Assembly (NCBI GenBank): GCA_030761205.1
Contig: JAULJL010000003.1
Coordinates: forward strand, 30,820,123 to 30,884,122
DNA: 64,000 bases
Source: Fremontodendron californicum
Taxonomy: Eukaryota; Streptophyta; Magnoliopsida; Malvales; Malvaceae
Reading direction: 5' to 3'
The notes under the pieces were generated by a model. It was not told where the DNA came from. It did no database searches and saw only the letters and a program-made list of their open reading frames with translations. Each line of letters begins with the position of its first letter. Within the stretch, counting starts at the first letter, position 1. The position numbers and the translations under genes are program-made. Shown piece by piece: positions 30,517 to 44,960 of this stretch.

Positions 30517-33500
30517 TGTAGACACCTAATTTTGTCCGGACCACTAAAACAAGTATGTTTTCTTCCTAAATTGAGATTTCAGAATGTAAAACGACTTTTT
30601 TCATCCTGCAGGTGGTACTCCGAGACTTAGCTTAAGAGGGTGAGCATAAAAGTCAAACTCGAAAAAAGTCAACCTCGAAAAAAGTCAACCCCAAAAATGT
30701 CAACCCCAAAAAGTCAACTACTGAAAAAGTCAACCCACTTTCAAAATCAAGATTTGAAGTTCAATTGAAAAATGACGAAAGAATTTTGATAATCCGAGGT
30801 CTACATCGAAAGATATGGAGTTCGGAAGTTGGGTTATGGAGATTCAGTAGAAAGAAAACTCTAATCCGGGAAATTTGGGGAAAAGTGCTTAAACGATCAA
30901 ATTGGTCGAAATTGAAGGTTCCAAATGAAAGATAAGCACTGACTACGGGTAATGGAGAAGCCACTTGAAAGAAAAACTGAAAGAAAAGTCAATCCGGGAG
31001 AAAACCGAGAATTAGGGTTTTTGGTGGATTTCGGTGAAATCGAGAAGAATCACAGAAATGGCTCGACTTGGTAAGACCAAAGCCCCCAATGGATGAGGAA
31101 TGATTAAAAAAGGATAGCCCAAGGCTCAGCTTGAAGAAAATTTGAAAATCGGACTTGTTTTGAGCAAAACCGGGTTTCGGAGGCAAAAGGGCAAAATTGG
31201 AAAATTTGGGAAAAATAGCAAATAGACTCCGAAAATTCTGAAAATTTGTAAATCTCATTCTTAAATCATTTGGAAGAGATTGGTGAAAGAAAATCTTGAT
31301 TCGGAGTTCGTTTGCAAAATGGCCAAATCCCGGGCCTCTTTTGTAGTAATTCAAGAAGGAAAATCCCAGAAAAATAGCAAATGAACTCAAAATATTCTGA
31401 AATTTTGCAATCTATTTTTAAATTATTTGGAAGATATTGGCGAAATAAAATCTTGATTCGGAGTTCGTTTGCAAAATGGCCAAATCTCGGGCCTCCTATG
31501 CAATAATTCAAGAAGATAAATCCTGAAAAAATAGCAAATGGACTCCAAAAATTCTGAAAATTTGCAAATATCATTTTTAAATTATTTGGAAGAGATTGGT
31601 GAAAGAAAATCTTGATTCGGAGTTCGCTTGCAAAATGGCCAAATCCCGGGCCTCCTTTGTAGTAATTCAAGCCGATAAATCCCGAAAAAATACCAAATGA
31701 GCTCCAAAAATCATGAAAACTTCCAGATCACACTTTTAAATTATTTGGAAGAGATTGGTGAAGAAAAATCTTGATTTGGAGCTCATTTAAAAAATGGTAA
31801 AATGTGGGGGCATAAAAGGGCATTTTTGGAAGAAAAATCCAAATAAATAGCAAACGGACACGAATTTTTTTGAAAACTTCCAGAATTAAATATTTTATTA
31901 TTTTGGAAGTATTAAAAAAGGAAATTTTGAATTTGGAGTCCGTTTTCCATTTATTTGCATCCGGGGGGAAAACGGTCATTTCACCCAAGCAACCGAAAAG
32001 GGCTTCTTTGGGCCTTTCAAAAAATCATACTTGGGCTGGAAAAGAGAAGTGATGGCCTGCCAAGGCCCAAAGGAAGGAGGAAGCTTCTAATTTTTCAATA
32101 AAATGGCCAAGAATGAAGAGTTAATTAGAGATTTTCTTTGATCAAGCCATGGTGATTAAGCCAAATAGGCCAAGGGAGAGTGTCAACATTATTCTTAAAC
32201 AGCTGTAATTTGGGACAGCTGATATGCTAATCTAAGGGTGGTAATTTCATGATTTTTCACCTTGAATTATTAGCCATTTGATGGAAAATTGGTTGGGAAA
32301 AAATGACAACACCTTTGCATGATTTTAGGGGGCATTCGGCCGGCACTTAGGGGGGAGCAGAATTTCATTTTGGAGACTTCATTGTTGCTGAGTTCTCTTG
32401 GTTTTTACTTGGTTTTTCTCTCTTTGGTTGAAAGCAAAAAGAAAAAGTTTAGAAAAGAACGAAAAGTTTGAAGAGATAAAGCTTGAAATATAGCTTCTTG
32501 AGGTTGCTCTTGAGCACCAACACTTGCACTTTCTTGATTTTCCATTCTTATTTTTGCTATTTTGATTACTATTTGGTGAGTTTATTTTTTTAAATAAATG
32601 TTTTTTTATTGTTCTTCTTAAGTTCTTTCTTCATTTCTTTATTAAATATTTTTTATAATTTTTGTTTTTTTTACAATTTCTCACCATGGCCGAATGGCCT
32701 ACATTTTTTCTTGAGGTTGCTGTTTTGTTTATTTCATCATGATATTATTGTTATTTTCTTTAATCTTGATGTTTTAAGTGTTATTCTACTTCATACTTGA
32801 GTCATATTTTAATTTGGTTGCTTTGTTTGTTGCCATTTATGATTTAAATATCATGTTCTTGCATTTTTAATTTTCTGTTTTCATAATGTTTAAATTTGTT
32901 GATGTTTTAGATTTAGTATATCAAGTGTTTAGTGAAAATGCTTGTGTGGTATTTGCATGATTTGAGTTTTATATTGATGTTTTAGATTTAGTATATCAAG
33001 TGTTTGTGAAAATGCTTGTGTGGTATTTGCATGATTTGAGTTTTATATTTTAGTTGAGCATGTTAGTATATTAAATGTTTGTGAAAATGCCATGCTTGTT
33101 GGAGCTTGAGGCCATTTGGCTACTCCATGTGTTTTGCATTGTGTGTTGCATTTTGGCCATGTTAGTTGGTAGGTTTTGCATTTGCATGACATTTGATTTA
33201 TTTTTGCATGTTAGTATACCAACTGTTTGTGAACATGCCATGCTTGTTAGGAACCATAAGCCATTCGGTCACCCCTTAAATTTCAGCATTGTATGTGCAT
33301 TCTTGCCATGTTAGTTGATAGATTAGCATTTGCATGATATTTGCTTGAGTTTTTGTTTTAAGCATGTGATGCACCCAAAAGAGTGTATCTTATTTAACCT
33401 TGCACTAAAAAGATCAATTGTAAGTATAATGATTAGCAAGGGTCGAGTCCTCAGGGATTGGGTTTTAATCTATGAGTTATTAGTTTATAACTTACGTTCA

Positions 33501-36500
33501 AAGAAAACAATAAAAGAAAAGGGGTTTTTGAAGCCAGATTTAAACTAAAGTAAATAATAAGAATAAGATGCAAGGCGGTATAACCAGCCAATAAAAATAT
33601 ATATACTAAATTAGGCGGTATAACCAGCCAATAAAAATAAAACAAAGTTAATATACAAATTAGGCGGTATAACCAGCCAATAAAAATAAATATACTTTTA
33701 AAAATAAGCAAACTAGAAAAGTAAGAAAACAAGTAAGAAGAATCAAATATGAAAAATATGGTTAAGGTTTCATTCTCCACCACTAGACATCATTAAGAAT
33801 CAATTTTAGATCTATCAATATCAACCAACTATCAAAGTTAACAACCGTAGATAACAACAAGCTCTGTTATCCCAATCTTTCCTTAGTTTGTCGTTAAATA
33901 GAACAAGCTCTCTATTTAATCTCTAACCATTAAACAACCTAGAATAAGCTCTCTAAATTCAATTTAATGGCAGCTTTATGATGAGAAAGATAGGTTGATC
34001 TAAGTAACAAACACATAAGCTCGGATTGTTCAACTTAGGTTATGTTCCACTTTGCAATTATTGAAAACTTGACCATAATCATTAATCACAAATTGCCACT
34101 TATGAATAGGAAATCAAGACAATTACACGGATCAAGACTCCTAGACTAGCAATAGATAATTATCAAGATCTATCTAGTTGTACACCTAAATAAATCAAGA
34201 CAACATCATGAACAATTCTTGTAAAAGAACATAAGCAACTTTGATAGAAAATTAATGATAGATAGAATCTGAAAATCAATCACAAAACATGTCTAGGGCT
34301 TTGAAATCACCCTTAACCAAATAGAAGTTTAGCCTAGCATAGGCATTGTAAACATAAACATAAAATTAAAGAGAATCTAAGAAGGAAATAAATGAAAGAA
34401 AGAAAGAAGAAGAAAATAAAGAAAAAGAAAACTAGAGAAAAGAAAGAAGAAGAAAACTTAGAGAATTTTATTACAATGGCTAATATCCTACCAATCTACC
34501 ATCTCTTACAATCATCCAAGGCCCTCTATTTATACACATTTTGGAAGGCTAAATGACAAGAGACAAGCTTTACAAATTTCAAAGGTAGGTATAATAGGTG
34601 GGTGCATTTTTCTAACAATTTTCGTCATATTGTATGACAATTTTGATCAGCCAACTTGATGGTCGATTTTGTCAATTTTGGAGGCCTTATCTGATCACCT
34701 GGTCTTCTAGAAAAATGTTCCCCTATCCGTTACTGATCCATAGCCGTTGGAATCAGCTCATTTGCTGATGTGGATAAGAAGATATGGGCAAAATACGAAA
34801 ACAGGTCAGCACAGACGTCATTGCACATCAGCCAACTTGATGGTCGATTTCGCTAGGGAAAACGACTCCGTTTCAAGAAGTGTAAAACATGAAAAAGATA
34901 GATATGCCTCTTAACTTTGCACGGTTAAAATTTCAGCCTTATTGCTTCAGTGAAACTCGAGATATAGCTGATATGACAAAAGGTGTCGGAACTGGAACTG
35001 AACTGGATTTGCCCTTAATTCTAGTAATCTGAAATCACTCAAAAAAACTTGTGAAAAACACCAAATTACATAAAAATATAAAAGACCATAAACACAATTA
35101 GACTAAACAATAATAACTCATATTTGACACAAAACAATAATAAAACATAACTAAAAACTATATAATTATACGAGTTATCAGCATGCTTTGTGTTTGTGAA
35201 AATGCCATGCATATTTTAGTTATTAGGTTTGGTTTATTTGCCATGCATGTTCATGCATTTTAGACCTAGGTTGCATTAAATGCCATGCAAGTTCATTTAG
35301 GTCTAGGTCACTATATGGATGCCATGCATTTTTTTATGACATTTAGGTTTAAACTCATACATTTCATGCATCATATTTGCTGTAATTTTTCATGCATTTC
35401 ATGTTCATGCCACTTGACTAATGACTTGAGCCAATTAATGGTTCAAAATCATGCTCTCTTGAGCACACTTGTGGAAAATTAAAGTTTGTCAAATTAATTA
35501 TTCTACCTTTGTGATTTTTTTACTTAGACAATTTTTATCTAACTTTCAAAAAGTCCTAGATACTGTTTGTGAGTCATTTTAGGAGTCTTAAATATTTTTA
35601 CTTTGATTTTTAAATGATTTTATCAAAGGTTAAAATGTATTTTGGCAAAACAGTTTTTTCACCCAGTACTCGTACTTTCCCGATTTTTCTGGGCATTCAT
35701 CTTTTATCAGAAAATTAAACTGATTTTTTCCCGTGTAGTTTTACATGTCCTAAGTCTCCATTATTTTGTTTAGAACTTTTTGAATTTTTAAAAATTGGGT
35801 AAAAAATCGTGGCTTAAAACTGGACAGTGGAGTCAGAATTAAATTGGAGGAAAATCATTTTTCTGTTTTGGTTAAGTTACTTAGAGGGGGCTGATTAGGA
35901 AGGCTAGCTACTGACTTAGGGTAGTTTCTAAGCATTTTTAAACTCTAAAAATTATTTCTTAAGTCTCGGGTTAAGGGTGGTCAAGTCCGGGATTTTAAAC
36001 TAAGGAAATTAGAGCCATTTAAAAAAGGGTTTAGTCCAGTTTTTATTTTTAATCTAAGCTTTTCAAAATTGTTTTCAAACAATCACAAAGTATTTTGATT
36101 TTAGAATATTTAATTTGACATATTTTCCTAAGGTAGCCGGATATCTTTTTAGATATACGGATTTCCTTAATTAAAGGAAAAAATACATTTTCATGCATTG
36201 CATTTTCCATATTCATGCATTTTATATAATATGTGATTTTTGCTATGATAATTTCTATGATATTGTTATGATTTTGAGTTATTTTATATTGTTTATTATA
36301 TGATTAAAATATTTCATGATATCCTATGCTTTTCATTTAATTATTATTTTTTTGTTGTTATATTATTTAGCATATACTATGTTCATGCATTAATATTTTC
36401 ATTTCCATGCATATTATATGATAGTATTATTTTATATTCCATGTCATTTAAATTATATGCCATATCATCCATATTTGTCATGTCATTTAAATTATGTCAT

Positions 36501-37537
36501 TTCATATAGAATATATTATGTTACTTAGGTCATTTCATTTCATTTAGACTTAGGATATTACATTCCATATAGAATATATTATGTTACCTAGGTCATTTCG
36601 TTTCATTTAGAGTATTTCATTTAGACTTAGGATATTACATTTCATATAGAATATATTATGTCACCTAGGTCATTTCATTTCATTTAGAATATATCATGTA
36701 ACTTAAGATATTTCATTTCATTAAGAATATGCTAAGGCATTTAAATTATATCATGTCATTTAAGATGCATTATATTATTTAGATTTTGCCATGTCATTTT
36801 ATTTATGTCATGCATATACATATTCAAATCTTTTAAAATGTTATCAAAAAGATAATGATTTTTCAGTAAAAAATAAAGATATTCCCGAGTTAAAATAATT
36901 CATGAGTTCTCTACCGGGTTTGCTGGAGGGAATATCATCAATTATCATTGATAAAGGAATATCTTTCTTTCAAAAAAAAAAAAGAGAGAATGATTCGGAA
37001 AGTTTTCCAAAACTAATAAAATTTTTTATATTTTGCCACGTTTGTTGGGGAATATAGGAAAATTTTGAATTTATAAATTCCGAATCATTTTCAATTAAAA
37101 ATGGAATTATTTATCTTTAAATTGGGAATTAACTTGAAATACTAAATTTAAAACCGATTTTTTACCGAGACTTGAGATAACACACGATTAATAAGGTACC
37201 GTTTTATACGGGCGTTGTGGGGGTGCTAATCCTTCCCCGCACGTAACCGAGTCCCGAACCCATTTCTTTGATTTCTTTGGTTTAAACGCAGACTTGAAAT
37301 TGGTTTTAAAAATATTTTAATTATTTTTTAAATATTTTATAAAATCGGTTTTAATAGGTGGCCGATCACACCTAGCTAAAAAAGATTGGTGGCGACTCTA
37401 TATCTTTTTCAAGGCCATTTTCAAAACCTTCATTTTTCTAGAGGAATTAAGTCGACTTTTCCTCAATTGTTTTTAATGTCACGCTTAACGAATAATAAAG
37501 TCTTGCGATGAGACTCGTTATTTTTTAGGTTGCGACA
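30517..37537 (+). repeat. Nested solo gypsy LTR (opposite orientation)
   Basis: Starts TGTAGACACCTAATTTTG and ends GGTTGCGACA, about 5.2 kb after removing the 1.8-kb insert at 33368-35185. It lies inside the outer LTR in the reverse direction. The flanks (CGAATC and GCCTAT) rejoin to give the expected outer LTR, but no clear 5-bp duplication is visible. All ORFs within are chance frames in LTR sequence. Confidence 0.78.
33368..35180 (-). repeat. Solo LTR of the LOG-carrying Athila-like family
   Basis: TGATGCACCC...GAGTTATCA, 1813 bases, nearly identical to the LTRs at 17171, 23937 and 58265. It is flanked by GCATG on both sides (33363-33367 and 35181-35185), a perfect 5-bp duplication. It arose by insertion followed by LTR-LTR recombination and is the innermost of three nested LTRs. 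Confidence 0.92.
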
Positions 37538-40274
37538 GCCTATAGTTCCTAACAAACATGACATTTTCACAAACACTTGGTATACTTAAACTAAATACTC
37601 AATCAAATGTCATGCAAATGCAAAAACCTACCAACTAACATGGCAAAAATGCAACATACAATGCAAAATACATGGAGTAGCCGAATGGCCTCAAGCTCCA
37701 ACAAGCATGGCATTTTCACAAACACTTGATATACTAACATGCTCAACTAAAATATAACACTCAAAACATGCAAACACAAAGTAGAAATACTAAGACCAAA
37801 CAAGCATTTTCACAAACACTTGATATACTAACATGCTCAACTAAAATATAAAACTCAAATCATGCAAACACAACACAAGCATTTTCACAAACACTTGATA
37901 TACTAAATATAAAGCATCAACAAATTTAAACATTATGAAAACAGAAAATTAAAAATGCAAGAACATGATATTTAAATCATAAATGGCAACAAACAAAGCA
38001 ACCAAATTAAAATATGACTCAAGTATATGAAGTAGAATAACACTTAAAACATCAAGATTAAAGAAAATAACATAAATAACATGATAAAATAAACAAAACA
38101 ACAACATTAAATAAAAATGTAGGCCATTCGGCCATGGTGAGAAAAAAAAATTAAGAAAGAGATGAAGAAAGAACTTAAGAAGAACAATAAAAAAAACCAC
38201 TTATTTAAAAAGGAAACTCACCAAATAATAATCAAAATAGCAAAAACAAGAATGGAAAATCAAGAAAGTGCAAGAGTTGTGCTTAAGAGCAACCTCAAGA
38301 AGCTATATTTCAAGTTTTATCTCTTCAAACTTTCCTTTCTTTTCTAAAATTTTTCTTTTTGCTTTCAACCAAAGAGAGAAAAACTAAGAAGAAATCTGAA
38401 AATGAAAACCTCCAAAAAATGAAATTCTGCCCCCCTTCCAAGTGCTGGCCGAACCCCCCTAAAATGAGCAAGAAATGTTGTCATTTTGGTTCTAACCAAT
38501 TTTCATCAAATGGCTAATAATTCAAAGTGAAAAAATCATGAAATTACCACCCTTAGATTAGCATATCAAGTGTCCCAAATTACAGCTATTCAAGAATAAT
38601 GTTGACACTCTCCCTTGGCCTATGTGGCTTAATCACAATGGCTTGATCAAAAGGAATCTCTAACTAACTTTTAATTATTGGCCATTTGATTCAAAAATCA
38701 GAAACTTCCTCTTTCCTTTGGGACTTTCCAGGCCAGCACTTCTCTTTTCCAGCCCAAGTCGGATTTTTTGAAAGGCCCAAAGAAGCCCTTTTCGGTTGCT
38801 TGGGTGAAATGACCGTTTTGCCCTCCGGATGCAAATAAATATCAAACGGACTCCAAATTCAAAATTTATTTTTTTAATACTTTTAAAATAATAAAATATT
38901 GAATTCTGGAAGTTTTCAAAATTTTTTGAGTCCGTTTGCTATTTATTTGGATTTTTTCTTCCAAAAATGCCTTTTCATGCCCCCATATTTTACCATTTTT
39001 TAAACGAGCTCCAAATCAAGATTTTTCTTCACCAATCTCTTCCAAATAATTTAAAAGTGTGATCTGGAAGTTTTCATAATTTTTGGAGCTCATTTGGTAT
39101 TTTTCGGGATTTATCTGCTTGAATTACTGCATAGGAGCTCGGATTTGGCCTTTTTACAAACGAACTCCGAATCAAGATTTTCTTTCGCCAATCTCTTCCA
39201 AATAATTTAAAAATGATATTTGCAAAATTTCAGAATTTTTGGAGTCCATTTTCTATTTTTTTGGGATTTATCTTCTTGAATTATTGCATAGGAGGCCCGG
39301 GATTTGGCCATTTTGCAAACGAACTCCGAATCAAGATTTTCTTTCGCCAATCTCTTTAAAATAATTTAAAAATGAGATTTGAAAAATTTCAGAAGATTTG
39401 GAGCTCATTTGCTATTTTTCCGGGATTTTCCTTCTTGAATTACTACATAAGAAGCCCGGGATTTGGCCATTTTGTAAACGAACTTCGAATCAAGATTTTC
39501 TTTTGCCAATCTCTTCCAAATGATTTAAGAATGAGATTTGCAAATTTTCAGAATTTTCGGAGTCCATTTGCTATTTTCCCAATTTTTCCAATTTTGCCCT
39601 TTTGCCTCCGAAACCCGGTTTTGCTCAAAACAAGTCCGATTTTCAAATTTTCTTCAAGCTGAGCCTTGGTCTTATCCCTTTTTAATCATTCCTCATCCAT
39701 TGGGGGCTTAGGTCTTACCAAGTCGAGCCATTTCTGTGATTCTTCCCGATTTCACCGAAATCCACCAAAAACCCTAATTCTCGGTTTTCTCCCGGATTGA
39801 CTTTTCTTTCGGTTTTTCTTTCAAGTGGCTTCTCCATTACCCGTAGTCAGTGCTTATCTTTCATTTGGAACCTTCAATTTTGACCAATTCGATCGTTTAA
39901 GCACTTTTCCCCAAATTTCTCGGATTAAGGTTTCCTTTCTACTGAATCTCCAAATCCCAACTTTCGAACTCCATATCTTTCGATGTAGACCTCGGATTAT
40001 CAAAATTCTTTCGCCATTTTTCAATTGAACTTAAAATCTTGATTTTGAAAGTGGGTTGATTTTTCAGTAGTTGACTTTCTAGGGTTGACTTTTACGGGGT
40101 TGACTTTTTTTGGGGTTGACTTTTTTTTTCAGTTTGACTTTTTATGCTCGCCCTCTTAAACTAAGTCTCGGAGTAATACCTGCAGGATAAAAAATGTCTT
40201 TTTACATTTTGAAACATCAATTTAGGAAGAAAACATACCTGTTTTAGTGGTCCGGACAAAATTAAATATTTACA

Positions 40275-40822
40275 GATAAAAATAAGAGTTTAAAGATGTA
40301 GACGTTTGTTCACTTTACTTTTACGTGCCAATTTTTCTTTTTCTTTTTTTACGTGCCAAATTGCGTTGTATCTTTCTCATACTTAAGCAATAAATTATTT
40401 ATATCATGAGGATTATTTTTGTTTTCTACTTGTCGATGGTGTTGTAATTTGGACCTAAACCAATTTTCTTGGAATTTAGATTACTCACATCAAGAAATTA
40501 TTATCTCAATAAAGCTAAAACGAAAAAAAAAAAAAAAAAAAAACCCAATCTAGAAGGAGAACACAAACAATATATATGCATAATTTGGAATCTATTTATT
40601 CTTCTTGTCAAAAAAGAAACTTCGAAAAGGTTTGAGATTAAAATGTGGTATAACTCTAACCAAATCTTCCATTACAACAGCAATCCCTTATTTTGATTAT
40701 TCACTCACGTCCTTTTTTTTTTTTTTCTTAATTATATTTTTTCATAAAAACAGTCGAAAATCTTTATTTAAAATCGGGTTAAAAAAATGAGTAATGTGGA
40801 TGGAATTAGGATAGATATTTTA
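40275..40822. other. Host spacer
   Basis: No gene recognised. Contains a poly-A run of about 20 near 40523-40543 and a T run near 40716-40728. Confidence 0.55.
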
Positions 40823-42248
40823 GGGTCCGTTTGTTTCGCAGAAATTGACTTCCAAAAAATATTTTCTGAAAAATGTGAAGATTTTCCAAAAAATTAGAGA
40901 TTTTCTGATGTTTGGATGATTTACTGAAAAATGTTTTATGTTGTTTGGTTATTTTCTGAAAAATCTACTTTTTTCAAATATCAATATTGACATAAATATT
41001 AAATATTAAAAATAATTTCTTATTAATATTTTAATAATAATATTTAATACTAAAATATTATATTAATATCAAATACTTAAAACAATACTATTTATTATTA
41101 AAACATTAATTATATTAATATTTAAAAAATTAAAATTATTATTAAAATATTAACATTAATTATATTAATATTTAAAATATTATAATTATTATTAAAATAT
41201 TATTTCTATTAATATAATTATTATTAAAATATTATTTATATTAATATAATAATTATTAAAATAGTATTTCTATTAATATAATAATTATTAAATTTTATTT
41301 TTATTAATATAATTATTATAAAATATTATTTTTAGTTTTTCAAATAGTAATATTGATATAAACATTAAAATATTATTTATATTAATATAACTGTTATTAA
41401 AATATTACTTCTACTTTTTTCAAATAGTAATATGGCATAAATATTAAAATATTTATTATTAAAATATTAAAAAGTAATATTATTATTTCTATTAATATTA
41501 TTTATTACTAAACACTAATTATATTAATATTTTAAAATATTTAAAGTGTTCTGATAATTATTAAAATCTTATTTCTATTAATTAATATTTATACTATTAA
41601 AATAATAATTTTTTATACTAAAAACCATTTATTATTAAATATTTATAAAGTATAATTTATATATATTTATTATTAAAATAGTAATATAAAAACATTTTTC
41701 AATAAAATATTAAAAATATTATTTAAAATTTAAAATATTTATAATGCTACAATTTATTATTAAAATAATGATATTGTTATATGAAATAATATTTTTATTA
41801 AAATAATAAATGATAATCATTATATTAATAATTTATTATTTATTATTAAAATATAAATATAAATATGTAGGTTTAATAATATTTAAATAAAATATTGAAA
41901 ATTACAATATTAAAATATGTTTATATTAATATTTTTATATATTTTTATAATTAAAAAATAAATATTTTTTTAATATAATAATATTTGGCTCGAGTTAAGT
42001 TAAGTTTCGATCTAAAATATGATATTCAAATTCTGATTCGAGTGGCCCTACTCATGGCAGTTCTTTTTAGAAAATTGTCTTCCCCTTTACAAAAGGAGAA
42101 GACAATTTCTAGAAGAAAAAAAAAAACCCCTTATTTTTCGTTGACCAGCAAGCCATTTTTCGTTGACCAATCAATTTTTCGCTAACCAAACACCAGAAAA
42201 TGCAGAAATCATTTTTCGTAAATCATTTTCAGTGAAACAAACGGACCC
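40823..42248. mobile_element. PIF/Harbinger-like non-autonomous element
   Basis: Terminal inverted repeats start GGGTCCGTTTGTTTC at the left; the right end, read in reverse, gives the same 15 bases. Both ends are flanked by TTA, a 3-bp duplication typical of PIF/Harbinger insertions. Inside is an extremely AT-rich tract (about 40980-41960) of ATTATTAAAATATT-like repeats with no transposase, so the element is non-autonomous. Confidence 0.75.
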
Positions 42249-42251
42249 TTA

Positions 42252-43311
42252 AGTTCGAGCAGTAATGCTCCCTTTTAATTAAAAAAAAAAAAGGTTGAAA
42301 ACAAAATAAGAAAAGTTAGCTTCAAACCATGATGAATAAATCTTCACTTTGGATGGACTTTAAGCCTTCTTTCTAAAACAAATTTCTTCTTCCCCTTTTT
42401 GGTGTTTTCTTTGGTGCTCTTCCAATAGTTTTTTAACACGTATTTATAAACAATTAATTAATTGAACACATGACAGAATTACAATGAAGGGGCACCAAAA
42501 GGGACAAGGAATAGGGGTAGAAGATATCTATTTTCTTTCTAGACATAATTTCTCCAATGCCTACGATAAAGAGGAAATATTATTTTATAATTAGTTAATT
42601 AAATTGTTATTTGATTTATTCAGTTACTCTTAATTATTTTAGAAATAAAAATTGGTTAAAGTTATAAAATCTCCTAATTCCAATCAAGTGAAAAATGGAA
42701 ATAAATTCGCTTTGTTTTTTTTTTTTTCTTCTCATTTTTAAATATGAAGAATAAAGTTAAAGGGCGTCCAAATTTACACGTATGGTGAAGTTTAACTGGT
42801 TTAAGGACTTGGCTCTTGAAGACTTCCAAGTTCCCATTCTCTAACCTTAAGCTTAGTTGACTAAACTTCTTTTCCACAATTTAACCACTTCTTCAAACAT
42901 TCTTAAGTTTCTGTCCAGTATAGACATTAATTACTCAACATAATTTTTTTTTTTTTTTGAATTTTTGTGTATGTTTATATTTAACTTAGTTTATTTTGTT
43001 ATATATTTTAAATTTCATATGTTTAATATAATTTTTAAATAATATTTTTAATTTTTATAAGTATTATTTCTTTAAATATTAACTATTTTGAATATTTTTT
43101 TTATAATTTTTAATACTTAAAATCATAATTATTATTTTTAATATAAAATAATATGTGTCAATTTTAATTGAATAAAATTTTAAAGATGTTAAATGTTAAA
43201 TAAAATATACATGAAAATAATTTATTAGTAAACTTTTAATTTAATGTTTTTAATGGTCAAATTTTATTTTCATCACATTGTTACTATTGTTTTTACCAAA
43301 ACATATTTTTT
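42252..43311. other. AT-rich host spacer
   Basis: About 1 kb with several homopolymer runs of T. No gene, repeat family or regulatory signal could be supported. Confidence 0.5.
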
Positions 43312-43625
43312 ATTGATGATTTTAATCTCATCATTGAGACTCCAACCGTTTCAGTAATTAATTTTATGGCCATTTTTATTTTCAATTTTATCGGAATAAA
43401 TTTCACTACTCATACAAATGGATGCTAAAGCTTAATTTGTTTAGGCCGACGAAATGGATGATTTTTAATTGATGATTTTAATCTCATCGATGCGAGTTCA
43501 ACCGTTATAATAATTAATTTTATCGTCATTTTTTTTTTCAATTTTATCATAATAAATTTCACCCCATACAAATGGATGCTAAAGCTTAATTTGTTTAGGC
43601 TGATGAAATGGATGAAGTTGGTGAT
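43312..43625. repeat. 156-bp tandem duplication
   Basis: Two imperfect copies start at 43312 and 43468, each beginning ATTGATGATTTTAATCTCATC and containing GGATGCTAAAGCTTAATTTG. Confidence 0.7.
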
Positions 43626-43735
43626 GAAATTGTTAAGGTGACAATTTTTTATTTTTTTTGCGGTTAATGGAATGGATGAAGTTGAAAAATATTTATAAAG
43701 TCACGTATAAAAAAATTGAGTTAAATTATTGTACA

Positions 43736-44656
43736 AATATTACAAAATGATTGATACATTTCACTCTAAAATTTATAAAATTAAAAAAAAAAAAATCTCT
43801 CCGTTATGTAAAACAGAATCAAATGTAAAATAATTAGATTATGACACACTCACTATGTGGATGAATGAAAAAAAAAAAATGAGTAAAAAATTATGTTTAA
43901 AAAAATTATTAGTGGGTAATTTGTAACTTGTAAATATGGGTAATTTTTTAAAGGAAGTGGGTAGTTTTAGAAAAAATGATGATAAATTTTTTTTAAAAAT
44001 AAAAATCATATAAAAATTGAAAAGTTATCAATAACTTTGGTATATTTTTTTGATATAATAATTTTTTTGTCTTTTCACCAACTGAGTTGGTGTCACTTGA
44101 CTTATTTCCAACTCAGCCACTCATTTTATAATAGTACTAGATTATGTCACACTCACTATGCGAGTAAAAATTTTTTGTGTAAAATTATATATATATATAT
44201 ATATATATAAGCAGTTTTTTAAAAGAATAGTTATTTTTTAAGAAAATTGTAGTTATTTTTTAAGAGAATGTAGTTTTTAAATTAGTGGTAGTTTTTTAAG
44301 AGAATGTTAGTTTGTTTTTATGAAAGTCGATAATTTTAAAATATATATTATATTAAAAATTGAAAGACATAAACACCCGTATAGTATTATTACTTAATTT
44401 ATTAAATATTTGGTTTTTTAGTAAAAGGAGTGATTGAGTTAGTGTCACTTGACTCAGTGATACCAAATCTTACAAAATGATTGATACATTTTACTCTAAA
44501 TTTTATAAAATTAAAAACAAAATCTCTCCGTTATGTAAAACAGAACCAAATGTAAAATAACTAGATTATGACACACCTACAATGTGGGTGAATGAAAAAA
44601 AAAAAAAAAAAAAGTAAAAAGTTATGTTTAAAAAAATTATTAGTGGGTAGTTTGTA
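43736..44656. repeat. 0.74-kb tandem repeat array, left part
   Basis: Units of about 730-750 bases start near TTACAAAATGATTGATAC (43736, 44464, and 55705 on the far side of the MULE). Each unit carries ACTGAGTTGGTGTCAC followed by an inverted GTGACACCAACTCAG-like arm, a potential hairpin. The MULE is inserted in the second unit. No coding potential seen. Confidence 0.7.
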
Positions 44657-44960
44657 GGGAAATTTATCAGAATATTGATTTTTTTTAATTATCAAATTAC
44701 TTATATTTTGTATTTATTTACCAAAATGCGCTTTTTTATGGCGACTTCCCAACTTAACATTTTATTTTTTTAAAAAATTAGGCTCGGAAGTTGCCATAGG
44801 ATATAGTGACTTCCGAGCTTGAAAATGAAAGAAAAAAAAATAAAAACCGTTGGGAAGTCGCCATATCATATGGTGACTTCCCAATGTAATTTTTTTATTT
44901 TTCTTTGTTAAGGTGTTGGGAAGTCGCCATATGATATGGCGATTTTCCAGCATCTTTTTT
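44657..44960. repeat. MULE left terminal inverted repeat with palindromes
   Basis: Contains three imperfect palindromes built on GGAAGTCGCCATAT/ATATGGCGACTTCC (about 44781-44819, 44849-44884, 44914-44950) and a half-copy near 44738. Related palindromes occur at the right end. They could be transposase-binding or hairpin sites. Confidence 0.65.

Larger units (their letters stand above)
28196..40274 (-). repeat. Solo gypsy LTR, interrupted by a nested LTR
   Basis: The outer LTR consists of 28196-30516 plus 37538-40274, about 5.06 kb in total, oriented like the element at 1-16609. It starts TGTGGCAACC (plus strand), 73 bases after the extensin stop codon, and ends AATATTTACA. Flanks are GAGAA (left) and GATAA (right), a 5-bp duplication with one mismatch. 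No internal gag-pol region is present, so it is a solo LTR. It contains no gene of its own. Confidence 0.78.
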
